Source: an uncultured Sphingomonadaceae bacterium (GTDB taxonomy: Bacteria > Pseudomonadota > Alphaproteobacteria > Sphingomonadales > Sphingomonadaceae). From it: 62,070 nt of DNA. Shown piece after piece: positions 29,208 through 37,083 of the stretch (its first letter is position 1; each line of letters opens with the position of its first letter). The notes under the pieces were generated by a model. That model was given only the letters and a program-made list of their open reading frames with translations, was not told the origin of the DNA and did no database searches. The stretch covers positions 1 to 62,070 of the forward strand of contig CAIQHF010000040.1 in the NCBI GenBank assembly GCA_903871605.1. The letters are read 5' to 3'. The translations under genes were made by a program, and so were the position numbers.

Positions 29208-30185
29208 ATGACTGAACTTGTTACGGTGGACATCGGCGGCACGAATGCGCGCTTCGCGCTCGCGACCGTCGGCGACGACCACTCGATCGAACTCGGCGAG
29301 GTCGTGACGCTCGCCACCCACGCCTATGCCAGTCTGCGCAGCGCCTGGGAGGCCTTTGCCGACAAGATCGGCCGGCCGCTTCCGAAGGACGGCGCCATCT
29401 CGTTCGCCGGGCCGATCGGCGGCGACGTGCTCAAGCTCACCAACAGCCCCTGGGTCGTGCGCCCGGCGTTGATCCCCTCGGCGCTCGGGCTCGACCGCTT
29501 CGAGATCGTCAACGATTTCGGGGCGATCGGCTATGCGGTCGGGCATTTGAAGCCCGAGCATCTGCTCCATCTGTGCGGCCCCGACGAGCCCTTCGCGAGC
29601 GAAGGCACGATCAGCATCGTCGGGCCAGGTACGGGGCTCGGCGTCGCGCAGCTCCACCGCCACGCCGGCCAGGTGCTGGTGATCGAGACCGAGGGCGGGC
29701 ACATCGACTTCGCGCCGCTCGACAAGCTCGAGGACCAGATACTCCAGCGGCTGCGCACCCGCTATCGCCGGGTGTCGATCGAGCGGGTCGTGTCGGGGCC
29801 GGGGCTCGCCAACATCTACGAGGCGCTTGCCGCGATCGAAGGCCGCACCGTGCCGGTCGGCGACGACAGCCAGCTCTGGAAGGCGGCGCTCGGCGGATCG
29901 GACGTGCTCGCCTCGGCCGCGCTCGATCGTTTCTGCCTGTCGCTGGGCGCGGTCGCCGGCGACCTCGCGCTCGCGCACGGCGCCTGGGCGGGTACCGTGA
30001 TCGCCGGCGGCGTCGGCGTGCGGATCAAGGATCACCTGCCGCAATCGGGCTTCGCCGGGCGCTACATCCTCAAGGGCCGCTTCGAGGCGCGGATGGCGAC
30101 CATCCCGGTCAAGCTCATCACCTACGAGCAGCCCGGTCTGCTCGGCGCAGCCGCCGCATTCGTCGAGCGGCATCTCAAATCCTGA
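29208..30185 (+). CDS. glk: Glucokinase (bacterial Glk family)
   Basis: The 325-residue enzyme phosphorylates glucose with ATP. The N-terminal phosphate loop VDIGGTNARFALATV (about 6-20), ISFAGPIGGDVLKLTNSPWVV, the catalytic FEIVNDFGAIGYAV (about 98-111) and GPGTGLGVAQL plus TEGGHIDFAPLD are typical of the ROK-independent Glk family. GGAGAGGCGC precedes the ATG. It is the last sugar gene of the block and supplies glucose 6-phosphate to zwf and pgi. Confidence 0.96.
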   Translation: MTELVTVDIGGTNARFALATVGDDHSIELGEVVTLATHAYASLRSAWEAFADKIGRPLPKDGAISFAGPIGGDVLKLTNSPWVVRPALIPSALGLDRFEIVNDFGAIGYAVGHLKPEHLLHLCGPDEPFASEGTISIVGPGTGLGVAQLHRHAGQVLVIETEGGHIDFAPLDKLEDQILQRLRTRYRRVSIERVVSGPGLANIYEALAAIEGRTVPVGDDSQLWKAALGGSDVLASAALDRFCLSLGAVAGDLALAHGAWAGTVIAGGVGVRIKDHLPQSGFAGRYILKGRFEARMATIPVKLITYEQPGLLGAAAAFVERHLKS

Positions 30186-30243
30186 GGCTTGGCGGCGCGG
30201 CATCGCGCTTTGCCACGCCGGTCGCTTCGCGTAAGGGGTCGGC

Positions 30244-31506
30244 GTGGACGCAATGAGTACCCCCGAGCAGATGGCGCCGCACGTCGTCGTCGCCAGCCCG
30301 CACGCGGGCATCGGCTTTCGCGAATTCGTCGGCATGATCGCGGCGATGATGGCGATGATGGCGCTTGGCATCGACACGATGCTGCCGGCATTGCCAGCGA
30401 TCGGGCATTCGCTGGGCGTCGCCGACGAGAATGAACGGCAGTGGATCATCACCTCGTTCGTGCTCGGCTTCGGCATCGCGACGATCTTCTACGGCCCGCT
30501 ATCCGATCGTTATGGGCGCAAGCGGCTCATGCTCGGCGGCATGGCCGGCTATGCGGTCTGCTGCGTCGGCATTGCGTTCGCCCCGAGCTTTACCTCGCTG
30601 CTCACGCTGCGCGTCCTGCAGGGCGCCGCGATCGCGGCGACGCGTGTGGTCGCGACCTCGATGGTGCGCGACTGCTATGGTGGCCGCCAGATGGCGCGCG
30701 TGATGTCGCTGGCGATGATGATCTTCCTCGCGGTGCCCGTGCTCGCGCCGTCGATCGGGCAGATCATCATGCTGGTCTTCCCGTGGCAGGGGCTGTTCCT
30801 GGCGCTCGGGGCCTTCGCGGCGACCGTGTTCACCTGGATCGCGCTGAGGCTGCCCGAAACGCTCCATCCCGATTACCGCAGGCCGATCGAGGCGAGGACG
30901 GTTTTGCTCGGCTTCAAGATCGCGCTGACGACGCGTCAGGCATGCGGCTACATGCTCGTCCAGGCGCTGCTCCAGGGCTCCCTGCTCGGCTTCATCAGCT
31001 CGATCGAGCAGGTGTTTGCCGATGTCTTCCACGCTCCCCGGCTGATGCCGCCCGTATTCGCGCTGATCGCGGGCGCGATGGGGGTGGCATCGCTGCTCAA
31101 CTCGCGGCTCGTCGAGCGGCTCGGGACGCGCCGGCTGGGCCACGCGGCGATCGTCACCATGACCATCGCCGAGATCGTCCACCTTCTCGTCGTGCTGGGC
31201 GGCGGCGAGTCGATCTGGACCTTCGGGCTGTTCCAGGCGATCGCCATGTTCAGCTTCGGCCTGTCGGCGGGCAATTTCAGCGCCATCGCGATGGAGCCGC
31301 TCGCCTCGCTCGCCGGCACCGCGGCGTCGGTTCAGGGCTTCGTCATGATGGTCGGCGGCTCGATCATCGGTACGTTGATCGGCCAGCAGTTTAACGGCAC
31401 GACGCTGCCGATGACCGCGGGCTTCGTGCTCGCCGGGAGCATCGGCATCCTGATCATCCTGTGGACCGACCGCGGCCGGATGTTCCACCCGCAAATGGGC
31501 AGCTGA
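30244..31506 (+). CDS. Bcr/CflA-family MFS drug exporter
   Basis: The 420-residue inner-membrane protein has 12 predicted segments. IDTMLPALPAIGHSLGV then FVLGFGIATIFYGPLSDRYG followed by RKRLMLGGM is the Bcr/CflA signature, with MFS motif A (GPLSDRYGRKR) around residues 82-92. RVLQGAAIAATRVVATSMVRD is motif C-like. GTG 30244 has AAGGGG five bases upstream and is preferred over ATG 30253. These carriers export drugs or small metabolites by proton antiport; the substrate is unknown. It follows glk by 58 bases and converges with the BKD operon. Confidence 0.9.
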   Translation: MDAMSTPEQMAPHVVVASPHAGIGFREFVGMIAAMMAMMALGIDTMLPALPAIGHSLGVADENERQWIITSFVLGFGIATIFYGPLSDRYGRKRLMLGGMAGYAVCCVGIAFAPSFTSLLTLRVLQGAAIAATRVVATSMVRDCYGGRQMARVMSLAMMIFLAVPVLAPSIGQIIMLVFPWQGLFLALGAFAATVFTWIALRLPETLHPDYRRPIEARTVLLGFKIALTTRQACGYMLVQALLQGSLLGFISSIEQVFADVFHAPRLMPPVFALIAGAMGVASLLNSRLVERLGTRRLGHAAIVTMTIAEIVHLLVVLGGGESIWTFGLFQAIAMFSFGLSAGNFSAIAMEPLASLAGTAASVQGFVMMVGGSIIGTLIGQQFNGTTLPMTAGFVLAGSIGILIILWTDRGRMFHPQMGS

Positions 31507-31510
31507 CGGA

Positions 31511-32848
31511 TCAGTCCGCGAACAGCAGCGCGGGCACCTCGATCAGCCGCCTGACCGCCTGGATGAATTTCGCCGCGTCCATCCCGTCGACGACGCGGTG
31601 ATCGAAGGAGGAGGACAGGTTCATGCACTTGCGCACCTCAATCCGGCCTTCGACCACCACCGGCCGCTCGACGATGCGATTGACCCCGACGATCGCGACC
31701 TCGGGACGGTTGATCACCGGCGTCGAGACGATCCCGCCGAGTGCGCCGAGCGAGGTCAGCGTGATCGTCGACCCCGACAATTCCTCGCGCTTCGCCTTGC
31801 CGCGGCGCGTCGCGTCGGCGAGGCGGACGATCTCGGCGGCGAGGCCCCAGACGTCGAAGCGCTGCGCATCGCGGATCACGGGCACGGACAGCCCTGCGTC
31901 GGTCTGCGTCGCCATGCCGAGATGCACCGCGCCGTAGCGGCTGACGATGTTCGCCTCGTCGTCGTAACGCGCGTTGACCATCGGGAAATCGGCCGCGGCC
32001 TTGATCATCGCGCGGATCAGGAAGGGCAGCATGGTGAGCTTTGGCCGCTCGCCACGCGCTGCGTTCATCGCCTGGCGCAGCGCCTCGACGGCGGTGACGT
32101 CGCACTCCTCGACATAGGCGAAATGCGGAATGCGACGCTTGGCCTCGGCCATGTTCTCGGCGATGCGGCGACGCAGGCCGGTGACCTTGATCTCCTCGAT
32201 AGTGTCGTCGGTCGACGTGATCGGGGCGCGGGCGGGCGCAGACGCGGTCTGGGTGCCGCCCTGATATCTGAGGAAAGCATCGAGATCGGCGTGGCGGATG
32301 CGATCGCCGACGGCGGGCTTGATGTCGGCGAGATCGACGCCAAGATCCTTGGCGCGCTGGCGCACGGCGGGAGAGGCAAGCGGCTTGCGCGCGGGCGCTC
32401 CGTGCGAGGCGGCGGCCTCACTACCGTTCGTGCCGAGCGCAGTTGAAGCTCGCGGCTCAGGCGATGCGCTCGCAGCCCGTCCTTCGGCAGGCTCAGGGCG
32501 AACGGGGATGGATGGGGCGGGCGTCACTGCCATGTCGGCGGGCGGCGTCGCATCCGCCGCCTCGGGTCCGTCGCCCAGCGCCGAAGCGGTTTCTCCGCCA
32601 AGCTCCGCTTCGGTCTCGAACACCACCAGCGTCGATCCGATCGGAATCTGGTCGCCGACCGCGCCCGCGATCTCGATCACGCGGCCCGTGACCGGCGCCG
32701 CCATCTCGACGGTCGCCTTGTCGGTCATCATATCGGCGACGGGCTGATCCTCCTCGACCATGTCGCCGACCTTGATGTGCCAGCCGACGATCTCGGCCTC
32801 GGCAATGCCTTCGCCGATGTCGGGGAGGCGGAAGTTCACGCGAGCCAT
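31511..32848 (-). CDS. bkdB: Branched-chain 2-oxoacid dehydrogenase E2 (lipoamide acyltransferase)
   Basis: The 445-residue core protein of the complex has a lipoyl domain with the lipoylated Lys44 in MMTDKATVEMAAP, a peripheral-subunit-binding domain ASPAVRQRAKDLGVDLADI (about 155-190) and the acyltransferase domain ending SSSFDHRVVDGMDAAKFI, with the catalytic HRVVDG. The linker between lipoyl and binding domains (about residues 115-142, PVRPEPAEGRAASASPEP...) is encoded by a palindromic repeat at 32424-32506. It transfers acyl groups to CoA after branched-chain amino acid breakdown. It is the last gene of the operon, 4 bases after the E1beta stop. No E3 gene is in the window. Confidence 0.95.
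   Translation of the reverse strand: MARVNFRLPDIGEGIAEAEIVGWHIKVGDMVEEDQPVADMMTDKATVEMAAPVTGRVIEIAGAVGDQIPIGSTLVVFETEAELGGETASALGDGPEAADATPPADMAVTPAPSIPVRPEPAEGRAASASPEPRASTALGTNGSEAAASHGAPARKPLASPAVRQRAKDLGVDLADIKPAVGDRIRHADLDAFLRYQGGTQTASAPARAPITSTDDTIEEIKVTGLRRRIAENMAEAKRRIPHFAYVEECDVTAVEALRQAMNAARGERPKLTMLPFLIRAMIKAAADFPMVNARYDDEANIVSRYGAVHLGMATQTDAGLSVPVIRDAQRFDVWGLAAEIVRLADATRRGKAKREELSGSTITLTSLGALGGIVSTPVINRPEVAIVGVNRIVERPVVVEGRIEVRKCMNLSSSFDHRVVDGMDAAKFIQAVRRLIEVPALLFAD
32424..32506. repeat. REP-like repeat inside the bkdB linker
   Basis: CCGTTCGTGCCGAGCG at the left and GGCAGGCTCAGGGCGAACGG at the right form the ends of an imperfect inverted repeat. The left 16 bases recur exactly in the intergenic copy at 52687-52767. 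It stays in frame with bkdB and is translated as part of the flexible linker. Confidence 0.8.
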
Positions 32849-32852
32849 GCGA

Positions 32853-33866
32853 TCAATCCTTCATCACGCGCTTGAGCGCTTCGCCGATGCGTACGGGACC
32901 CGGGAAATAGGCCCATTCGAGGCTGTGGGGGTAAGGCGTGTCCCAGCCGGTGACGCGCTCGATCGGCGCTTCGAGATGGTGGAAGCAGCGCTCCTGCACC
33001 TGCGCCGACAGTTCGGCACCGAAACCGCTGGTGCGCGTCGCCTCGTGGACGATCAGGCATCGCCCGGTCTTCTCGACCGACGCTACGATCGTGTCGATGT
33101 CGAGCGGCACGAGCGTGCGCAGGTCGATCACCTCGGCGTCGACGCCGGCCTCCTCGACCACGCCGAGCGCGACATGCACCATCGTGCCGTAGCACAGCAG
33201 CGTCACCGCCTCGCCCGCGCGGACGATCGCGGCCTTGCCGAGCGGGACGGTATAATGGCCCTCGGGCACCTCGGACGAGCCATGTTTGGACCAGGGCGAG
33301 ACCGGACGGTCGTAATGGCCGTCGAACGGGCCGTTATAGATGCGCTTGGGCTCGAAGAAGAGCACCGGATCGGGATCCTCGATCGCGGCGATCAGCAGCC
33401 CCTTGGCATCATAGGGATTGGAGGGGATCACCGTCTTGAGCCCCGAGACGTGCGTGAAAATGCCCTCGGGCGACTGCGAGTGCGTCTGGCCGCCGAAAAT
33501 GCCGCCGCCAAACGGGCTGCGCACCGTGATCGGGCAAGTGAACTCGCCGCCCGAGCGATAGCGCAGCCGCGCCGCCTCCGAGACGAGCTGGTCCATCCCC
33601 GGATAGATATAGTCGGCAAACTGGATCTCGGGGACCGGCCGCAGCCCATAGGCCGCCATGCCGACCGCGACGCCGATGATCCCGCATTCGTTGATCGGCG
33701 CATCGAAGCAGCGCGTCTTGCCATATTTCTTCTGCAGGCCCGCGGTCGCGCGGAATACGCCGCCGAAATAGCCGACATCCTCGCCCATCACCATCACGTC
33801 GGGATCGCGTTCCATCGCGACGTCCATCGCGCTGTTGATCGCCTGGATCATGTTCATGCGGGTCAT
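32853..33866 (-). CDS. bkdA2: Branched-chain 2-oxoacid dehydrogenase E1 beta subunit
   Basis: The 337-residue subunit starts MTRMNMIQAINSAMDVAMER and shows VMGEDVGYFGGVFRATAGLQ, CGIIGVAVGMAAYGLRPVPE, FADYIYPGMDQLVSEAARLR and SPFGGGIFGGQTHSQSPEG. The last is the usual pattern of BKD-type E1beta rather than pyruvate-type. With E1alpha it binds thiamine diphosphate and decarboxylates branched 2-oxoacids. It ends 4 bases before bkdB. It is separated from E1alpha by 133 bases that hold a palindromic repeat, which is unusual inside an operon and may lower or stabilise downstream mRNA. Confidence 0.95.
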   Translation of the reverse strand: MTRMNMIQAINSAMDVAMERDPDVMVMGEDVGYFGGVFRATAGLQKKYGKTRCFDAPINECGIIGVAVGMAAYGLRPVPEIQFADYIYPGMDQLVSEAARLRYRSGGEFTCPITVRSPFGGGIFGGQTHSQSPEGIFTHVSGLKTVIPSNPYDAKGLLIAAIEDPDPVLFFEPKRIYNGPFDGHYDRPVSPWSKHGSSEVPEGHYTVPLGKAAIVRAGEAVTLLCYGTMVHVALGVVEEAGVDAEVIDLRTLVPLDIDTIVASVEKTGRCLIVHEATRTSGFGAELSAQVQERCFHHLEAPIERVTGWDTPYPHSLEWAYFPGPVRIGEALKRVMKD

Positions 33867-33879
33867 CGAAGCGACTCCC

Positions 33880-33989
33880 GTTCCCCGGCGAAGGCCGGGG
33901 CCCAGCCAGACAAGACATGCACGCGGCAGCGGGCGCCGCGCTGCCGCGCGGCAATGTGATCAGGCTGGGCCCCGGCCTTCGCCGGAGAA
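33880..33989. repeat. Palindromic repeat between bkdA1 and bkdA2 (type GTTCCCCGGCGAAGGCCGGG)
   Basis: GTTCCCCGGCGAAGGCCGGG at 33880 and its complement CCCCGGCCTTCGCCGGAGAAC ending at 33989 enclose a GC-rich centre. Related units lie at 42295-42330 and 54377-54457. Its position inside an operon could affect transcript ends. Confidence 0.8.
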
Positions 33990-33999
33990 CAATAAGACA

Positions 34000-35271
34000 T
34001 CATACGCCCGCCACCCGTCGTTCCTCGGCCATCCAGTCGCTCTGTTCCTTGAGATGCTGCGGCATCGTCTCGAACACATCCTCGAAGATCGTCTCGAAGC
34101 CGTGGTTGAACGCGGTGCCCGAGAGCACGCCCTGCTTCTCGGCCTCGCGCCCGGCGTCGCGGACCTGCGCCACGAGCTCCGTCCGGAGCGCATCGTGCCG
34201 CGCGTCGTCCCATTCGCCGAGCGCGATCAGGTGCGTCTTGAGCCGCGCGATCGGGTCGCCGAGCGGAAAGTGCAGCGCCTCGTCGGCGGGGCGATAGGCG
34301 CCCGGATCGTCCGAGGTCGAATGCGCCTCGACGCGGTAGGTGAAATGCTCGATCAGCGTCGCCCCGTGGTTGGTCCGCGCGCGCTCCGCCGCCCATTCGG
34401 TCGCGGCATAGACCGCGAGCGGGTCATTGCCGTCGACCCTCAGCGCAGCGATGCCATAGCCCAGCCCGCGCGCGGCGAAGGTGGTCGATTCGCCGCCGGC
34501 GAAGCCCGCGAAGGACGAGATCGCCCACTGATTGTTGACGATGTTGAGGATCACCGGCGCACGGAACACGCTCGCAAACGTGCAGGCGGCGTGAAAGTCG
34601 CCCTCCGCCGTGGTCCCCTCGCCCACCCAACTCGCCGCGATCCGCGTGTCGCCCTTGGCCGCGCTCGCCATCGCCCAGCCGACCGCCTGCGGATATTGCG
34701 TGCCGAGATTGCCTGAGACGGAGAAGAAGCCGGCATCCTTGGCCGAATACATGATCGGCAGCTGGCGGCCCTTGAGCCGGTCGCCGGCGTTCGAATAGAC
34801 CTGGCACATCATGTCGACCAGCGACCAATCCCGCGCGATCAGCAGCCCCTGCTGGCGATAGGAGGGAAAGCACATATCGTCGCGGTCGAGCGCCTCGGCG
34901 GCGGCGACCGCGACCGCCTCCTCGCCGGTGCACTTCATGTAGAAGCTGGTCTTGCCCTGGCGCTGCGCGCGGAACATGCGGTCATCGTAGATGCGGGTGA
35001 GCATCATGCCGCGCAGGATGCGGAGCAGGCGATCCGTCGACAGTCGAGGATTCCACTCGCCGACCGCACTGCCGTCGGCGTCGAGCACGCGGATCAACGT
35101 ATAGGGGAGGTCCCGCATCGTTGCCGGATCGGCATCGACCGGCGGCCGCGCGACGCTTCCTGCCGCGGGAAACACCATGTCGTCAAACGACACCGTGTCG
35201 CCGGGCCGATATTTCGGCTCGGGAACGTGCAGCGTCAACGGCCGGAGATTGCGGCCCGCCTCGTCGACCAT
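34000..35271 (-). CDS. bkdA1: Branched-chain 2-oxoacid dehydrogenase E1 alpha subunit
   Basis: The 423-residue subunit has a BKD-type N-terminal extension (LHVPEPKYRPGDTVSFDD), the substrate loop RQGKTSFYMKCTGEEAVAVA, FPSYRQQGLLIARDW, and the thiamine-diphosphate motif SWVGEGTTAEGDFHAACTFA ... ILNIVNNQWAISS (about 215-255). The phospho-loop EAHSTSDDPGAYRP is also present. AGGAGG lies seven bases before the ATG. It is the first gene of the operon; an upstream dyad at 35373-35388 may be its operator. Confidence 0.95.
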   Translation of the reverse strand: MVDEAGRNLRPLTLHVPEPKYRPGDTVSFDDMVFPAAGSVARPPVDADPATMRDLPYTLIRVLDADGSAVGEWNPRLSTDRLLRILRGMMLTRIYDDRMFRAQRQGKTSFYMKCTGEEAVAVAAAEALDRDDMCFPSYRQQGLLIARDWSLVDMMCQVYSNAGDRLKGRQLPIMYSAKDAGFFSVSGNLGTQYPQAVGWAMASAAKGDTRIAASWVGEGTTAEGDFHAACTFASVFRAPVILNIVNNQWAISSFAGFAGGESTTFAARGLGYGIAALRVDGNDPLAVYAATEWAAERARTNHGATLIEHFTYRVEAHSTSDDPGAYRPADEALHFPLGDPIARLKTHLIALGEWDDARHDALRTELVAQVRDAGREAEKQGVLSGTAFNHGFETIFEDVFETMPQHLKEQSDWMAEERRVAGV

Positions 35272-35372
35272 CCTGATCCTCCTCTCGGGTTCGCAGGACG
35301 GAAACGCCGCGCGACCCTTTCCCGCTCCCTAGCGGCGATCGCGGGGGCGGGGAAGAGGGCAACGTAACGATA

Positions 35373-35388
35373 TTGTGCGACCGCGCAA
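35373..35388. promoter_or_regulatory. Dyad upstream of the BKD operon
   Basis: TTGTGC (35373-35378) and GCGCAA (35383-35388) form an inverted repeat with one mismatch around GACC, about 100 bases upstream of the bkdA1 start. It is a candidate operator for a dimeric regulator. No regulator gene is adjacent. Confidence 0.3.
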
Positions 35389-35429
35389 CATGGTTGCTAG
35401 GCAGCGTCGACGCCAATCAGCCTTGTCAC

Positions 35430-35529
35430 AGCATGACCCCGCCATTCCCTCGATGGCGGGAATCCATACACGCAGCGTTCGACCGAGGGGCGCCGCGTGT
35501 ATGGATCCCGGATCGAGTCCGGGATGACG
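35430..35529. repeat. Palindromic intergenic repeat
   Basis: GCATGACCCCGCCATTCCCT at the left and GGATCGAGTCCGGGATGACG at the right, with TCCATACACG / CGTGTATGGA arms inside. It lies in the gap between bkdA1 and the outer membrane channel gene and resembles the unit at 3615-3704. Confidence 0.75.
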
Positions 35530-35553
35530 AAGAAGAAGAAATGCGCAGGGCTG

Positions 35554-37083
35554 CTACGGCTTCGAGACGCCCTGCAGCGAGGGATTGCGCGCCTGCGCGC
35601 CGGGCGAGGCATAGGCGATCGGCGACGCATTCTCCCAGCCACCACCCAACGCCTTGAACAACGAGACCTGCGCGTCGGCGACCGTCGTGTCGGACTGTGC
35701 CAGCGCCTCGCGCGCCGACGCCAGATTCTGCTGCGACACGAGCAGGTTGAGGAAATTGTCGCGGCCGGTATCGAAGCGGATCCGCGACAGTTTCTCGGCA
35801 TCCGCCGCCGCCGCCTCGGCGCGCGACAGCGCGGCGTTCTGGTCGAGCGCCGCGGCATAGCGCGCCAGCGCCTGCTCGGATTCCTTGAGCGCGGTCAGGA
35901 TCGTGCCCTGAAACGCGGCGAGCGAGCCTTCGGCGGTGCCCCGCGCCTGGTGGATCTGCGCCTCGGCGACCGCGATGTTGGGGAAGCTCCACGAGATCAG
36001 CGGCCCCAGCGAGTAGCTGAACGACGCCGACTTGCCGATATTGCCGATCTTGGGCGCACCCAGCGTCGCCGAACCCGCGAGCGTCACCGACGGGAACAGC
36101 GCCGCGGTCGCGATGCCGATCCGCGCGGTGTCGCCGGCAAGCGTGCGTTCGGCTTGGCGGACGTCCGGCCGGCGCGCGAGCAGCGCGGCACCGTCGCCGA
36201 TCGGAATGGTCGTCCGGACCTTGGGCACGGTGCGGCACTGCGCGGCGGTGCCGTCCACCTCGGCGGGGGTGCGCCCGGTCAGCGCCGCCAACGCATAAAG
36301 CTGCGCGCGGCGCTCGCCCTCGAGCTGCGGCACCTGCGCATTGGCCTGCTCGACCAGCACGGCGGCCTGATCGACGTCACGGCGCGTGCCGCGCCCGGCG
36401 TCGAGCAGCCGTTGCGTCAGGTCGCGCGTATCGCCCTCGAGCTTGGCGGTCTGGCGCGCGACGTCGGCCTGCGCGGCATAGCCGCAGGCGTCGGCATAGC
36501 TCTGCGCGACCTGCGCCGCGATCGAGATGCGCGCGCCGTCGAGCGCCGCCTTGGCGGCCTCGGTATCGGCACGCGCCGCCTCGATCGAGCGGCTGACGCG
36601 GCCGAACAGGTCGACCTCGTAGCTCGCATCGAACCCGGCCTGATAATAGTTGAAGTCATAATGGCTGGGGCCGGCGGCGGCTCCGCTCACCACCCCCGTC
36701 CCGGCGCCGCTCGACAGCGAATCCGTACCCACGCGCTCGCGGGTATAGCCTGCCGAGGTGGTCGTGCTGGGCAGCCGGCCCGCTTTCTGCTCGGACAGCA
36801 CGGCACGCGCCCGGTGCAGGTTGGCGGCCGCCTGGCGGATGTCGGTATTATAGGCGAAGGCGTCCGCGATCAGCCGGTCGAGCGCCGGATCGTCGTACAT
36901 CTCCCACCATTTGTCGGGCAATGGCTGGCCGGAGAGCATGGTGCTGGCCTGCCCCTCGGCAAAGGGCTGCTTCGCCTCGGGCAAGACGGTCGGCACATGA
37001 TAATTGGGGCCGACCGCGCACCCTGCGAGCGCAACCGCAGGGAGGAGCGCCAAGGCGGCGCGAAGCCTGCGCGACGGCATCAT
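35554..37083 (-). CDS. RND-efflux outer membrane lipoprotein channel (NodT/OprM family)
   Basis: The product (509 residues from ATG 37083; ATG 37080 is next) has a lipoprotein signal with lipobox LAGC (ALLPAVALAGCAVGPNYHVP), then paired coiled-coil repeats typical of the TolC/OprM fold, including WWEMYDDPALDRLIADA (the common 'W...DP.L..L' start) and LLARRPDVRQAERTLAGDTA followed by RIGIATAALFPSVTL in the second half. It forms the trimeric outer-membrane duct of the efflux pump. The ATG lies in the ATGA overlap with the pump gene, so it is translationally coupled. It is the last gene of the operon. Confidence 0.93.
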   Translation of the reverse strand: MMPSRRLRAALALLPAVALAGCAVGPNYHVPTVLPEAKQPFAEGQASTMLSGQPLPDKWWEMYDDPALDRLIADAFAYNTDIRQAAANLHRARAVLSEQKAGRLPSTTTSAGYTRERVGTDSLSSGAGTGVVSGAAAGPSHYDFNYYQAGFDASYEVDLFGRVSRSIEAARADTEAAKAALDGARISIAAQVAQSYADACGYAAQADVARQTAKLEGDTRDLTQRLLDAGRGTRRDVDQAAVLVEQANAQVPQLEGERRAQLYALAALTGRTPAEVDGTAAQCRTVPKVRTTIPIGDGAALLARRPDVRQAERTLAGDTARIGIATAALFPSVTLAGSATLGAPKIGNIGKSASFSYSLGPLISWSFPNIAVAEAQIHQARGTAEGSLAAFQGTILTALKESEQALARYAAALDQNAALSRAEAAAADAEKLSRIRFDTGRDNFLNLLVSQQNLASAREALAQSDTTVADAQVSLFKALGGGWENASPIAYASPGAQARNPSLQGVSKP

